From the NCBI GenBank assembly GCA_024704765.1, contig JAKMXF010000337.1, positions 62,001 through 126,000 of the forward strand: a DNA stretch of 64,000 bases. Direction: 5' to 3'. This DNA is from Oopsacas minuta. Taxonomy: Eukaryota; Porifera; Hexactinellida; Lyssacinosida; Leucopsacidae. Each line of letters opens with the position of its first letter. The first letter of the stretch is position 1. The position numbers and the translations under genes are program-made. Positions 23,105-35,568 of the stretch are shown piece after piece. The notes under the pieces were generated by a model. That model had not been told where the DNA came from, searched no databases, and saw only the letters and a list, made by a program, of their open reading frames with translations.

Positions 23105-24401
23105 CAGGGGTGTTCAATAAGTTCGTGGAAAATTATATTTAGAGTAAGGAGTACTGAATGTTATATTTAGCTTTCCATTTATCAATCATATATTTATTGA
23201 TTTACTTAAACTTTGTGATACAAGCAGCTATATTCAGAGCAATAATTAGATCTTTCCGTCAGTTGTTTGAAAGATAATGAATTTTGAGAACTTAGAGCAT
23301 CGAGTAGTCATTAAATTTCTCTGTATAAAAGGACTAAGCGCTACTGAAACGTTCAAAGAGATGAAAGATGTCCTCAAAGACAATGCCCCTAGTCAATCTA
23401 TGGTTGCAAAATGGCATGCAGAATTCGAACGTGGAAGAGAAAGTATTACAGGTGACTCTCGCTCAGGAAGGCCCACATTTTCTCTCCATCCAGAAACAAT
23501 CCAATCTATTAGTGGTGTGTAGAGAACGATCACTGTATATCGATCAGAAATATAGCTAATAGGGTAGATTTATCAATTGGAACTATTCATTCGATCATTC
23601 ATCACTATCTTGGGCACAAGAAATACAAAGCAAATTGGATACCAAAAACTTTATCTGAAGATCAAATGAAGGCTAGACTGGAACCTAGCAAAAGCATGAT
23701 TGATTTGTATATGTCTGACCCAGACGATTTTCATGCCAGACTGATTACAAGAGATGAACTTGGATATACTACCATGACCCCTGCACTGTTAGCGAGGCTG
23801 CGGAATGGAGGCATGAAGATTCTCCATAACCCAAAGTACCCGACTTGGTCACTGTCCAAAGTCTAAGTCAAAGCTGATGCTATCAATATTCTGGGATTCT
23901 AAGGGACCATAACTATTAGATTATCTTCCCAAAAATACGACAGTGACTGGAACATATTATCCCAATCTAATGACGAAATTACGCGAATATATAAAGAAGA
24001 ATAGGCGAGGAATGCTAAAAGGAATCCCACTCATTTTACATGATAATGCTCCATCCCATAAAGTCATATTGTACAGGAGGCAATAAAAGATTGTGGCTTT
24101 AAACAGGCGCAACACCCACCATACAGTCCTGATTTAGCTCCCAGCGATTATTATCTATTTCCAATTGCCAAGCAAGCACTTCGCGGAAAGATTTTTGGCG
24201 ATGACGATTTATTAGAATCGGGTTTTGAAGACTGGTTAGACGCCAAAGACAAAATGCTTTCTTCATCATGGTATAGAAAAGCTGAAAGATAAGTGGCTTA
24301 AATGTATTCTATTATAAATGGATTATGTTGAAAATTAAACTCTAGCCATTACTATACAAAACGTCTATATACTAATTTCCACGAACTTATTGAACACCCT
24401 G
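23105..24401 (+). mobile_element. mariner element B, complete but decayed
   Basis: TIRs begin CAGGGGTGTTCAATAAGTTC at 23105 and, from the right end, CAGGGTGTTCAATAAGTTCG. They differ by one G. TA flanks both ends (23103-23104, 24402-24403). The length is 1,297 bp. Confidence 0.92.
23277..24290 (+). pseudogene. mariner transposase B (broken)
   Basis: ATG 23277 opens the mariner helix-turn-helix domain (MNFENLEHRVVIKFLCIKGL … MVAKWHAEFERGR) and the linker RSGRP. The frame breaks near 23,520. Later parts in other frames read SIGTIHSIIHHYLG, then RLITRDE (first catalytic motif with Asp, followed at once by a shift), LHDNAPSHK (second Asp, near 24,040) and PDLAPSDYYLFP (third Asp, near 24,140). 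At least three frameshifts are present, so it cannot encode an active protein as it stands. Confidence 0.88.
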
Positions 24402-24403
24402 TA

Positions 24404-25821
24404 TATTGTATTTCTCGTAAACTTAATCTTGCCGTTCAAGACGGTTGGATAACTGTCGCAGGATGAGGATAATTTTGTTACCCTATTGAAGCTCTGTATA
24501 TTTTAAATAATACTAGGAAAAAAGCTATACTAAATTATTTGAAAGCAGAGATTTCCCGAGATACAGCTGGCGGGGGGGTAGAGAATTTAGTCCAACTCGA
24601 GTGCAGTACGTTGAGTTACTTTAATCCATTGGTTATTTTATCCTCGCTAGAAGAGAATCTAGATAATATAGTGGAAAAATAATTTGACATGAATGGCTAG
24701 GGTTTGTAGCTATAATGCAATAATCTCTTTGTTTGGTGTTATTATTGTGGAAAGATGTTATCACTGGTGTGCTTAGCAAAGCTTTACAGAAAGAGAATCT
24801 TTATTTTTAAGGCCGAGCAATAATTAGCATTTCAGGCTCGAGAATTTATCGAACTGAGAGAAGTTTTGAGAAATTTTGACAAGAGGCTAGCACTTGTGTT
24901 AGAAGTAGATGAATAAAATTGGGTCGAAAAAGGCGTGCACCTATTCATTATGCTGAGACTTCATCCAATACATGTTACAGTGGATATTTATGTGGAAATA
25001 GTTATCCCAAGCCATGAATTTATTAGCTCTATATTGAATTCAATGTACTTTCAAACCTAGAAAACAAATTTTCATATAAATTCAAATATTTTCTTTGAAA
25101 GGTTGAGGCAAATATCATGATTTAGAATTTTAGAAATAAATTCTTTCAGTTTGAAAAAATCAATTAACATCAATGATATAAAAATATAGTCATTTTTAGT
25201 TGATTACACTTCTTTTTGAACATTAGAATAGAGATATATGTTGGTCAATGAATATGCGTATGACATTTCCAACGGGACTTCATTATGTTTGCGTAGGCCA
25301 TAGATGTTCAAAGGATCTCAGTCAAGGTCCATATATTCATACAAAAAGGAACAACGGTTCACAACGTATTACTTTCCATGAATTAATCACTTCTATGAAA
25401 CTGAATATATTACTAAATTTCCTAACATAAATTTAATGCTAAAAAGTACATAAAGTCAATAACTATTTACTTCGAATAATAAGTAATGTATAAAATCTGT
25501 GTAAGGTTAAGTCTCTAATTAAATCAAATAGTATATAAAATGAAGTCGGCAAAAAATATCTCGAAGGGTAAATACAAAGACTATACTTGATAGATAGTCA
25601 GAATTTTGAAAGGAGTTTGATGAATCCAATCCGAAGCTTGCGGTCCGAACTAGATTGAAGAAAGGCTTGTATCCGTACCGCCAGTTGGGCACCACTTGCG
25701 TAGACAAATTAAATAAAAATATGGATGTGAATAGGAATAACAATAATTCGTGAAGTCTGCCATATAAAAGGTGGTGGAACAAATAGTTAATTCGTTACAT
25801 TAAATCTCTTTTGATAAATTA
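24404..25821. other. AT-rich spacer, nothing recognised
   Basis: No coding region or repeat end can be supported. Confidence 0.5.
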
Positions 25822-25823
25822 TA

Positions 25824-27157
25824 TCAGGGGGTTAAATAAGTCTTGTGGGTCATGATATATCTTAGGAAATAGTCAAATAAAATATCTAGCTTCCATATAT
25901 TATAAGCCCATATAGTTAGACTCCATATACTGAAAGTTTCAAGCTTATTCAATACAAATTATGAATTTTTGAGATAATTATGTGTAGTCAATTTATACTT
26001 ACTGTTGAATTTATGGCTTCAAGGATGATAATTACAACCTCAAATGGCGAGCTTAAATAGAGTTTCGCACAATACTCAAGATCCAGCCCGTACAGATCTT
26101 CAGCGAGTTACAGGAGATATTGTGCATGGATTGCCATTTCAGATCTACTGTAGAGCGATGGGCTGCCCGTTTTAGATCTGGTGATGCTGATGTCACAGAT
26201 TTGCCTCGATCTGGAGGGCCGGTATCCGCCACCACTTCAGAGAATATCGCACTCATTGAAAGTATGGTCATGGAAGACAAGTGCATTACTGTCAATCAGT
26301 TAGGACAAAGCATGGAGATTTCATCGGGAGCAATTCATACAATTCTGACGACTGAGCTTGGCTACCGATCGATTTGTGGGAAATGGGTCCCGCATAAGCT
26401 CAGTGAGAATCAAAGGTTGGCACGACTGAATATTGTCAAGAAACTCTTGGAAACTTATGAGAACTGCGATTCTAGACGCCTAACAGAGATTATTACTGGT
26501 GACGAGACGTGAGTGTACTATTCAACACCATATAGCAAGTATAAGAAGCAAGCATGGGTGAGGGGCGACGAACAAGCGGCGAAAATTCCTAGGACCGACT
26601 TCAGAAAACCCAAGATTATGTATACCATCTTCTTCAGTAGTCATGGAATTGTCTTGCAATTACCTTGTGAGAGTGGCAAGGCTGTTACTGCTACTTTCTT
26701 TACAGAGCAAGTGCTTCCAAATTTGACAAAAATATAGAAAAGTACCGCTCGAAAACCGGAACTCGAGGAATGAAGATTTTAATTGATAACGCCAGTTCCC
26801 ATACTGCTAAGCTTACCAAAATTTCTTGGATGTAGGAGGGTTAGAATTACATCCCCATCCACCATACTCACCAAACCTAGCTCCATGTGATTTTTGGCTA
26901 TTCCCCAAGCTTAAAATCTACCTTCAAGGCAAAGGTTTTAACACATTACAAGCACTCGGAACGGGCCTGTATCAGTATTTCAAATCCATCCCCGAAGAAG
27001 AGTTCAGAAATGTGTTTTACAAGTGGGTGGGAAGGTTAAAACTTTGTGTATCTGCAGGAGGGGATTACTTTGGATAAATAATATAGTGAATTAGTGTGTA
27101 TAGTGTTTGTATCATATTCTATGATATCACCCCGCAAGACTTATTGAACGCCCCTAG
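25824..27157 (+). mobile_element. mariner element C1
   Basis: The TIRs are related but worn (left …GGGGTTAAATAAGTCTTGTGG; right, read inward, …GGGCGTTCAATAAGTCTTGC). TA flanks at 25822-25823 and 27158-27159. The whole element is nearly identical to 48780-50111 (C2). The length is 1,334 bp. The outermost two or three bases are uncertain. Confidence 0.88.
26013..27076 (+). pseudogene. mariner transposase C1 (broken)
   Basis: ATG 26013 begins MAS…, with a one-base loss compared with copy C2. An in-frame TAA at 26054-26056 precedes IEFRTILKIQPVQIFSELQE, the helix-turn-helix. A long open part follows (STVERWAARFRSGDADV … LTEIITGDET) and ends in TGA at 26510-26512, where the family has Trp (GDETW). 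The frame shifts near 26,733 and 26,823. Between those shifts lies ILIDNASSHTAK (second Asp), and afterwards PPYSPNLAPCDFWLFP (third Asp). The TGA and the two downstream shifts are shared with C2. Confidence 0.9.
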
Positions 27158-27159
27158 TA

Positions 27160-29301
27160 TATACTATGTATCTGACTCAATCACTACACAAGTTCGAGAC
27201 CGCACGGAGGCGCATAGTATACTTTGCTGACATTTGTATACCAATATCGCCTAAAATTCTAAAATGATGCTATTATAATATTGTTGATTTAATCAAAAGG
27301 TAAAGTAAGTATGAGTAATAAATATAACAAACTTGTTTAGAATCAGTATATGCTCTTATTAGTCTTATTTAGGGGTGTCGGAATTGGAGCGACCTTGGCC
27401 GCCTTGATTTTATGTAAAAAGTGTTAGTTCTATGGACCATTAGTCAGCATAGCTACCATTTATATTACAATGCTAACATGGGTCGCCCAACTTTCCATGG
27501 GCTTAACACTACCTAGCATTATAAATTCATGTAATCTATACATTAATCATCTAACTTATACTTGAAATGTCTACTAAAAATTAAAGAGGAAAGTATGTTA
27601 GATTTCATTCAACACATGTAAAAGACAGATAGAATCTATCCCTACAACTTTGTAAATGCTGATTTCTGTTACAATTCATATTATATATAACGTATTGCAC
27701 TTTTTTCTGACTGTTTGCATGAATATGCTGGAAAATATCTCAAGAAAGCACCATTTAGTAAATTTTCCCAAGATTTACTTTGAATGTGTAGACAAACTAA
27801 TAACTAAATAAAGCGGAGATCTCACTCGCCAATATACATTATCCATAGTAATGTTTAAGTTCCCACAGAGCGACATTTCGAGAGAATGTGTATACATACC
27901 TACAGGAAATTATATACCATCTTGTGGATGATCTTCAGTAATCTGAATTTGGTGAATTGTACACTGAACGTATATGTTCGGGGACGGCAACAATGATTTC
28001 TCTATTAATTTTGTAAAAGAGCGTTTATCGAGGCACCAGACTCTTTTCCCTCATATATCAGAACTATTTAGGCTTCTGTTATCTAGGTCATTTTATAAGT
28101 ACAGATCACCTCACCTCAATATGATTATATACAATGACTGAGCAAAACAAATTTAGAAAGCTTTGAAACACACGACGCTGGACTACTCTGAAAGGCGACA
28201 AGCCATTTCCATTCTGGTAAACAAGCTGCTGGTATGAGGCAAATAGTTCTCCAATCCTTTGGAAATTATGTACCTTAATACCTCGAAAACAGCCCCTTGA
28301 TGCTCGTAAAACTAATAACTGCTCACGCTGAATCGTAATTTCCCTTATAAGCAGTCCAAATATTTTCAGTTGAAACCTAACGAACCAAAAGCATAACTTA
28401 CAGGCATACAAATAACAGTAGTTCCTTTAATAAACAAGGGAAGGTAATGTTATTCCCACGAGAATACTCCAGAGGGCTACCATAGGAATAAAGTTATATC
28501 CTATAATTGAATCCTTGCTTCTAGATGCTAATAGGGGAATAGCAAATATCCCTTCTAACTACTCTGGCAAACAAAATAGAGTAACCAATCTAGGTGCGTT
28601 AGTTCAATGTTGCGATTGTTAATAGTCTGATTAGCACTCAATTGACTATAATATTAATTATAACTCAAAATTGCATGTGAAGAAAATGCATCTCCATAAT
28701 ATCAATATGGCACATACAAACATGGGAGGTATATTGAAAGCATGAAAAATTAGAGTCTAGGGTTCCGCAAGCTGCCACAATAGTTTCAAGGGTCCTGAAT
28801 GTAAAATTGGTTGCAAAATGAGAGCTAATTTGAATCTGACGAGAGAAAACTCAAATAAACGTTTGCGGATAAACAATTATTAAAACTGCATATGAAATTT
28901 CAGTTGTAAATACTGCGCCTCCATAATGAATGTTATATTGTATTAATCTAGCTAAACGTCGTGGTATGAGAACAAATTTGAAAGCGATCGAAATGAAATT
29001 AAGTATTCATGGATAGCAGCCTCACTGAATATTTCCAGTAATATCCGGTTTTTACCAACCGAATACAGAATACTGATATTCGGTTGGTAACGGAATAATT
29101 AACAATTCGCGCAATATCTTTCGGTTGAATTGATTATTTCCCTGCAGCCTTGTATTTGACAACATAGTAATTCGCTGATTGCCTCAATTTCATGTATATA
29201 TAGAGGTAAGTGAATATTGAACACAAAATGTAATCATAGTTTCTGAAAAACAAAACAAAACAAAAGAAGTTAGGTCTAATAGGCTAAGAGAAAACTGATG
29301 C
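27160..29301. other. AT-rich spacer downstream of the SPT16 exon
   Basis: No supported gene. A perfect 14-bp inverted repeat, TTACCAACCGAATA / TATTCGGTTGGTAA, lies at 29052-29065 and 29077-29090 with an 11-base loop. A 101-codon minus-strand ORF at 28106-28411 has no recognisable family. Confidence 0.45.
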
Positions 29302-29642
29302 TTCAATAGGGAAAATTCATTCTACGTTTTTTATTCATTTCATTATTTCCATGTGCAGTATTCGGACGCTTTTTACTCACAACTGCCTCCCTTCTATCTT
29401 CTTCAGCCTCGTTATCACGGGCTTTATCCTCTCTTCTTGCTTGCTCTTCCAGATCTGACCAGTCTTTTCCACTTGACTCATCAGAGCCAGTAAATTGTTC
29501 TGAACCTGATTCGCTCTCTTGAGATGTATATTCTTCAGAGTTTGAACTATCAACATCATTTTGAGCAGTAGGGCTTAAATCACTTTCTGATGGATTGTAC
29601 TCCTCAGAGTTATCATCTGAATCAGTTGCACCATCACTATTA
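29302..29642 (-). CDS. SUPT16H: SPT16 (FACT complex subunit) last exon
   Basis: On the minus strand an acceptor ATATTTTAG is followed by a 113-codon open frame to a TGA at 29302-29304. The product is Ser/Asp/Glu-rich (SDGATDSDDNSEEYNPSDSE in spirit) and then carries SGKDWSDLEEQARREDKA and a basic Lys/Arg end (NKKRRMNFPY). The acidic tail, the SGKDWxxLEExAR motif and the final basic nuclear signal match the C-terminus of SPT16. SPT16 is the large FACT subunit that moves H2A-H2B dimers during transcription and replication. The remaining exons should lie at higher coordinates on this strand. I could not recognise any in the window. Confidence 0.72.
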
Positions 29643-29647
29643 CTAAA

Positions 29648-32600
29648 ATATAGAATGATAAAACAACTAAACTTTAGGCAACATGAACTTTCAGAATATT
29701 AATAACAAAAGCAAGCTTCGTATACTAGAGCTGCGGATCACAAATACTTTCTGACAGTGGGTGGCTCATATGGTGCACCTCCTGTACTCTCATTGACTCA
29801 ATATTTAGTATAGGGCAGATCCATGTAAAGTCATCAGGGCATTTCACAAACATCAACCGATTCGCCTAATTGGTAAGTTGCAAGCCTCAACCCAACGATA
29901 AGATATGTGCTATACTTAAATTGTTCCTAAAGTGATTATGGAATTATGACGGGGAAAAAATTAACTGAAGCCATTTGATAACCTCACAAATTGATTAGCT
30001 CATCTAGAATCTGCTTATCCCCTTAAAAATGCAATCATCTTATATTTTGTTCCACATAGTTAGGCAGATATTAAGGTGTGAAGGACACCTGAACTATGAC
30101 ACAGCACTGGGGCAAAGTTTGGGGTTAAAGTGTTTCCACTTTGGTACTCGTGTCATTAACTGTATAGAAAATTTTATCCGATTTCCATACATTCCCTCTA
30201 GTTTTCCTAAAATTTTCCAATTTCCTTAATGTTAGAAAATTCCCCAACCGTTATCGGATCATTGATTCCAGAGAAGTGCAATTTTTTTGAATATACATAC
30301 TGATCACAATGAAAGACAATACTTGAATAGTTAATTATGCCAAAGGATATCATCAATTCAACATTAGTTGTACTACAGTTGCAAATACACAACTATGTTC
30401 TACCATAGGCAGTTGTTCATTTAGCAGTTATATTATATCACTTTAGTGTTACAAAGTTATAGAAGTATACAATTCTGATTATCTCAAACATAAATTCTAC
30501 GCCCCAATATGTTGGGCCGATGCTATCCTATCTAAAATGTGGACAAGGCACTGCGAAATGACGTAATATATACATATTGGCAATTCTATTTGTTTAGCTG
30601 ATATCTAAATTGTAAACATTGACCCAAATGAATGCTTTGTTGATATTTGTACTTGTACAACCCAAAAACCAAGTTACAATGTTTCTAGGTATAAATAATG
30701 TGATATGATCACGAATTAAGAACTTTATTCCTGAAAATACGACTAAGTTTTACGATTTGTTCAAGTTCAATTATGTCAATTTCGCTTCCAGAATTATGAC
30801 TAAATTGTCAGTAACGTAGAAATATTTCAATAAATAAAATTGTCACATTTCTGCAAAAACCATCTATAACTAGGCAACCTGTTACTAATTGGCCAAAAAT
30901 GCTCCCAATCTTTAGTATATACCGGAATTCGAATATTTAAAAGTACATCTCAATATGCTATTCCTTATTATTATGACGTAATCTCGAATATTACAATGTG
31001 GGGGTATAGGCTAGATTAAGTAATAACTATCTGAGATTGGACTTTAAAAAGTATTACAAGGGTATGAGGAGTCGGGTATATACAATAAATTGACAGCAAT
31101 ATTTGGCTAATAATTTACAGGTTGAAAAGTCATAGATGAATATTCGCAGAAATGTACCATCCATGGTTACTACAATACCTCGGGAATGTGACAACTACAT
31201 AATTGAATGTTCTTGTGATAAATTCTTTTCAGACAATTAAATTATAATTCTGGAATCGAAATTGACAAAATTAAACTTTAACAAAGCGTCAAAGTATTTC
31301 GGGAAGAAGGTGATTATTTCATAATCATATGACGTTATTTCTACCTGTAAAATGGCTGTTGAAGAGGAATTTGGGCAGCAAAACATAGTACAAAACATTA
31401 ATCCGTGTCAACGTGTATTTTTATGAGATCTTAAAAACTAATTGAACTCTCAATATGCATATATTACATAAAATTGCAATCCCTGGTCCCAATTTTAGAA
31501 AGAGTGCCATCACCAACAGCGTAGATCCATTAACAAAAGTGGGGGGGGGACCAATTATATAATCTGGTAACTAAGTGTAACAATCAGTGCGAATTACAAT
31601 AAATAATCCTAGAATCTTCAAAAGCGGTGCGGGGATATGACCTACGTGTTACCACTGGGATTTATGCCCGTGGCCAACGTCATGGAAAGTAGAATACTAT
31701 ACTATAGATAATTCAGGAATACTAAAATTTTATAATTTCACTAAATTAAAGTGAAACATCATAACTGCTAAATTGCTCATACATACTATGCTAGAAAATT
31801 GTTGAGCATTTGTAAGAGCAATAACGACTAATGCTAAATTGATGATATTAATTTGGTATATTAAACTATTTAGTATTTGATTGATGTTCAATTGTGATCA
31901 GTATGTATATTTGAAGATATTTACCTTTCTCTGGATTAAATAACGAGACAACGGATAAGGGTTTCCAACATTTGGGAAAATAGGAAAGTTTTTACAAATT
32001 GTAAAAATTGTAAAACGAGAAACAAAGTAAACACTGTTAAAAATTAGATTCCTAAACTTTCCCGATTCTTATTTCATAGTCCCTGTTTCACTTCAAACCC
32101 TAGCTTTTGTTCCAATTATGTGCAACAAAACATAAGACATTTGGGTTTTTGCGGAGATAGGCGGATTTTATATGCTCCAATCTATCTTTATGGAGAATTT
32201 CACTTCAATCGTGCATCACCAATTGATGCTGGTGAAATGGCTGGATGACTGGACATGGAACTCCCCTATATACGTTACAGCAAATCATGAAATTGCCCAC
32301 TTTAGGAATTGTGCTATCATTTTGCGTAATCCAAGAATAGGGAATCAACTTGTCCATTTCATGAAATGGTTAATAGAAGTATTTAATTGAAGAAATGAGC
32401 AAATGTGGTGATAGATTTTATGTAATTGACACATATGTTGTATAATTGGGGAATGCTATATATCTTCCCATTTATATGATTATAATTTACTTTTGTAATA
32501 CCCATATCCTTTAGTTTAATTAGTTATAATATAGAGAAAACATAGGAAATTAGCAGACAATGTTGCAATATTGTCTGCAATTGCTATACACTCATTAATA

Positions 32601-32803
32601 CAGATGTGACGAGAACTTTTCGAGGTGCAGACATAATACATCAAAGTCCATGTCAAGACCAATACTTTATGATTGATCACCTTTACTAGAATTGAATCGT
32701 GAGGTAATTACACTAACATTATTACTTATACAAAGTGGACGAAAAAAAGAGCATTGGGTAAGATAACTTTCTTTGCTTGTTTTCGATACTGAATCGTGGG
32801 TTA
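29648..32803. other. AT-rich region, possibly SPT16 intron; nothing recognised
   Basis: If the SPT16 exon is correctly read, this lies on its upstream side and may be intronic. No exon, repeat boundary or RNA gene can be supported. Confidence 0.4.
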
Positions 32804-33260
32804 TTAGTAACAATATAGTGCTATCCTCAAAATGGGATTTATTGTCACAGCACCTATATTGCCAGTATATCCATTAGTTGAACTAGTTTCTTCTGGAAGA
32901 TTGAAATGCAAATCCTCTCCGATTTGATTATCAATATCTTCTCCCAATACACCAGTCGATATGTCATAATATGTTGGTAAAATGCTTTCAATCCACATCA
33001 TGGCTTGTTTCTAGTAAGTCTCGTATGAGGCTGCATTATATATTTTACATGATATGAAGTGTTCATTCAGCATTGCACAATACGAATCCCGTAACTTCAT
33101 TTGGAAGAATAGTTATCTCGCATCCAGGGGAATTTATTTTTCATATCACTATTGCTCCTTTCAACTGCCCTTGGCATTTGTGATGACGAGGGCGCCCATT
33201 CACTAGGACAAGTTGACAAAACGTTTAATACATTCATATACTAGATTACCACGATGTTGG
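32804..33260 (-). pseudogene. Ginger/KRBA2-type integrase remnant
   Basis: On the minus strand the text near 33,200-33,060 reads SQMPRAVERSNSDMKNKF, then MRDNYSSKWSYGIRIVQ. This resembles the segment after the catalytic Glu in Ginger/KRBA2-like integrases, with the Glu in AVERSN. A stop near 33,010 separates it from MMWIESILPTYYDISTGVLG (32804-33001), which fits the next segment in frame. The zinc finger and both catalytic Asp motifs are missing. It is a partial, dead copy, more diverged than Ginger-A and Ginger-B. Assignment is by motif resemblance. Confidence 0.5.
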
Positions 33261-33261
33261 C

Positions 33262-33940
33262 GTATTATCTTTGATTTTTTGTAAGCTCTCTTTAGCATTC
33301 ATGACTTGTAATATGTATCCAAATATGATATTAACTGCTTCTTCACTGATTGCCATCTACTTTCCATTAATACGTTTAGTTTCATTCTAAGGAAAACAAA
33401 TTCAGAATATTGTAATCATTTTTGAAAGGGAGCTTGCTGTATTACCACATCTCGGAAGAGATATTACTTAATCTTGATAGTACTGTCACATAAAGTAGGA
33501 CAATCCAGTACAATCCTGGATAACTATCACTACATGTTAAAGTTATAATTAATTAAATTGATCATATTGATAATCACTTGTGATTAAAAGGATTCTCAGA
33601 TGAACTAGGTGTTAATTCCATTCAATTAGTTGTAAATACTTCCGAGACTGTATATTTATGACCATCGGGCATATAGAAAACTGTATCAATTTGAGATTAC
33701 AAAACATTGAAACTCAAGTCAGAATGGTGATAGGGTGGAGTAAGTATGGGAACTAAATCGAGTGTAGCCTCAGGCCAAAGCACATATTCTCTGTAGAATA
33801 TTTTTATGTGCAAGAATACCTAGCCTACTTGTTGACTAAGTATCTCCACTTACATTAATTACAAGCCCCACTAGGGTTCTTGAGTGTGCATTACGAGGGT
33901 TACTCAATAACCTTTGAGCTAAGTATCAAAGGCATCAATC
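33262..33940. other. AT-rich spacer, nothing recognised
   Basis: No supported gene. The first part may contain further worn integrase sequence, but nothing readable. Confidence 0.4.
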
Positions 33941-33942
33941 TA

Positions 33943-34754
33943 CAGGGTGCATCAAAAGTTCTGCAACAAAATTGATTACAATATTTCATATTAACCCTTA
34001 AATGATTCTTCTAAACTAAGCATCCTTTTGAATTATCTATATATACACTTAAGTAATAATGGTTACTTAGATTGATACTAGTGTCATGTCAACTAAAATG
34101 ATGCTTGAACAAAGGAGAGTTGCGGTTATTGAATTATTTCTCAGTGGTGTTGAGCAAAACCAAATTTTCAAAACTCTTGATCCAAAGAAATTCGGCAGAT
34201 CCTTTATCTGGCGTACCTTAAAACGCTTCAGGGAGACGGGCAATATTATAGATAAGCGAAGATCTGGTCGTCCGCGCCCTATTTGTACAGCTGTGAACAA
34301 GAAGAAAGTTCGCCAGCTATTGACTCGTCATCCGACCCTTTCCCATCGAAAAATCGCTGCCCGGGTCAAGATTTCTAATGCATCGACTCGGCGAATTGTT
34401 ACTAAAGTCCTGGGATATAAGTCCTTCAAGAGAACTAAGACTGAGTCTCTAACTGATACAGTTATTCACAAGAGGGTACAAAGATGTCGTAAGCTTCTTA
34501 CCTGGCTCAAATCTGTCAACCCTAAGAGAATTGCGTTTTCAGATGAGAAGATTTTCAGTATTGATGAAAAATACAACTCGAAAAATTCGTGTATTTATTC
34601 AATATCATGGAAGGATATACCTAAACAGTTCAGAACAGTTCAGGAGAGTCAATATTCTAAATCTGTCATGGTTTGGGCAGGTATATCTTCAATTGGCAAA
34701 ACCCCCTTAGTTTTCGTCCCAGAAGGAACGAAAATCAATGCAAAAGCTTATCAA
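33943..34754 (+). mobile_element. Tc1/mariner-superfamily element, 3' truncated
   Basis: The left end is TA followed by CAGGGTGCATCAAAAGTTCT (from 33943), which looks like a superfamily terminus. The transposase gene inside loses its family text at about 34,754. There the sequence passes into a segment repeated about 174 bp downstream, and no right TIR exists. The element was cut by recombination with, or insertion next to, the satellite region. Confidence 0.7.
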
Positions 34755-34871
34755 GTGTACTTTCAAAATTCTATGTGTGGAATTATGGAACTGATTGAGA
34801 ATTATACACAAAGTTCAGCTAATCATTTATTATCTGTTACTAATCGAATTGAGTGGAATGTTATGTTTTGA
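34086..34871 (+). pseudogene. Tc1/mariner-superfamily transposase, C-terminally truncated
   Basis: ATG 34086 opens 261 codons. It has two helix-turn-helix units (residues about 10-55, ending FRETGNI; and about 80-115, RKIAARVKISNASTRRIV), a GRPRP hinge, the first catalytic Asp in IAFSDEKIFSID, and MVWAGISSIGKTPLVFV. Family similarity stops after INAKAYQVYF. The last ~40 codons come from the adjoining repeat, so the second Asp and the third acidic residue are absent. The result is an ORF fused to satellite sequence, not a working transposase. Confidence 0.82.
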
Positions 34872-35046
34872 ACGATATATTAAAGCATATGTGGTGACAT
34901 TTGAAATTCAGTGCTAGTACTTTGTATAGTGTACTTTCAAAATTCTATGTGCGGAATTATGAAACTGATTGAGAATTCTATACATAGTTCAGCTAATCAA
35001 TTATTATCTGTTACTAATCGAATTGAGTGGAATGTCATGTTTTGAA
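34755..35046 (+). repeat. ~174-bp direct duplication at satellite edge
   Basis: GTGTACTTTCAAAATTCTAT begins at 34755 and again at 34929. About 115 bp match closely, ending …GAATGTTATGTTTTGAAC and …GAATGTCATGTTTTGAAC. The offset is close to the period of the satellite that follows. Confidence 0.75.
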
Positions 35047-35568
35047 CTACGATAATGTTCCACACACAACATTTCAATACATATCCAACAGAACAAATTG
35101 TAAATGCACTACTGAACTATACACAAATTTTAAAGTCAATTTCCGCTTTCCATGAACCTAATCATGAAACTACAATATATTCACTATTCTCACTCTAATA
35201 CAATTCACCGACCATAGTAACTGCGATTATGTTCCACATACTTAATTTCAAAACATATCATCAGAACAAATTGTAAATGAAATACTGAGCTATACAAACA
35301 TTTTAAAGTCAATTTCCATTTTCCATGGACAGCAATGTGAGTCTGTACAATATAGTCTATTGTCACACAATTTAGTACCCACGATATTGTTCCACTCACA
35401 GCTTTCAATACATATCAAACAAAACAAATTGTAAGTGGAATACTAAACTATACAAACATTTCAAAGTCAATTTCCTATTTCCATACACAGACTCATAAAA
35501 CTACCTTATGTACACTATTGTTACTCAATACCAATTCACAGAACATAGCAACTATGATGGTACCACTA
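35047..35568 (+). repeat. degenerate ~170-bp satellite, left block
   Basis: The landmark ACTGAACTATAC (with variants) recurs at about 35111, 35284 and 35442. Each is followed by CAAAGTCAATTTCC-like text and a CAGAACATAGCAACT-like segment. The steps are 158-173 bp. The block is interrupted at about 35569 by the Merlin element. Confidence 0.75.

Noticed and set aside
28106-28411. 101-codon minus-strand ORF
   Set aside because: No motif, splice support or family was recognised. It could be an exon, but the evidence is not enough to call it.
35047-35568. CRISPR-like array
   Set aside because: The units are ~170-bp degenerate head-to-tail satellite copies without conserved short repeats and unique spacers.
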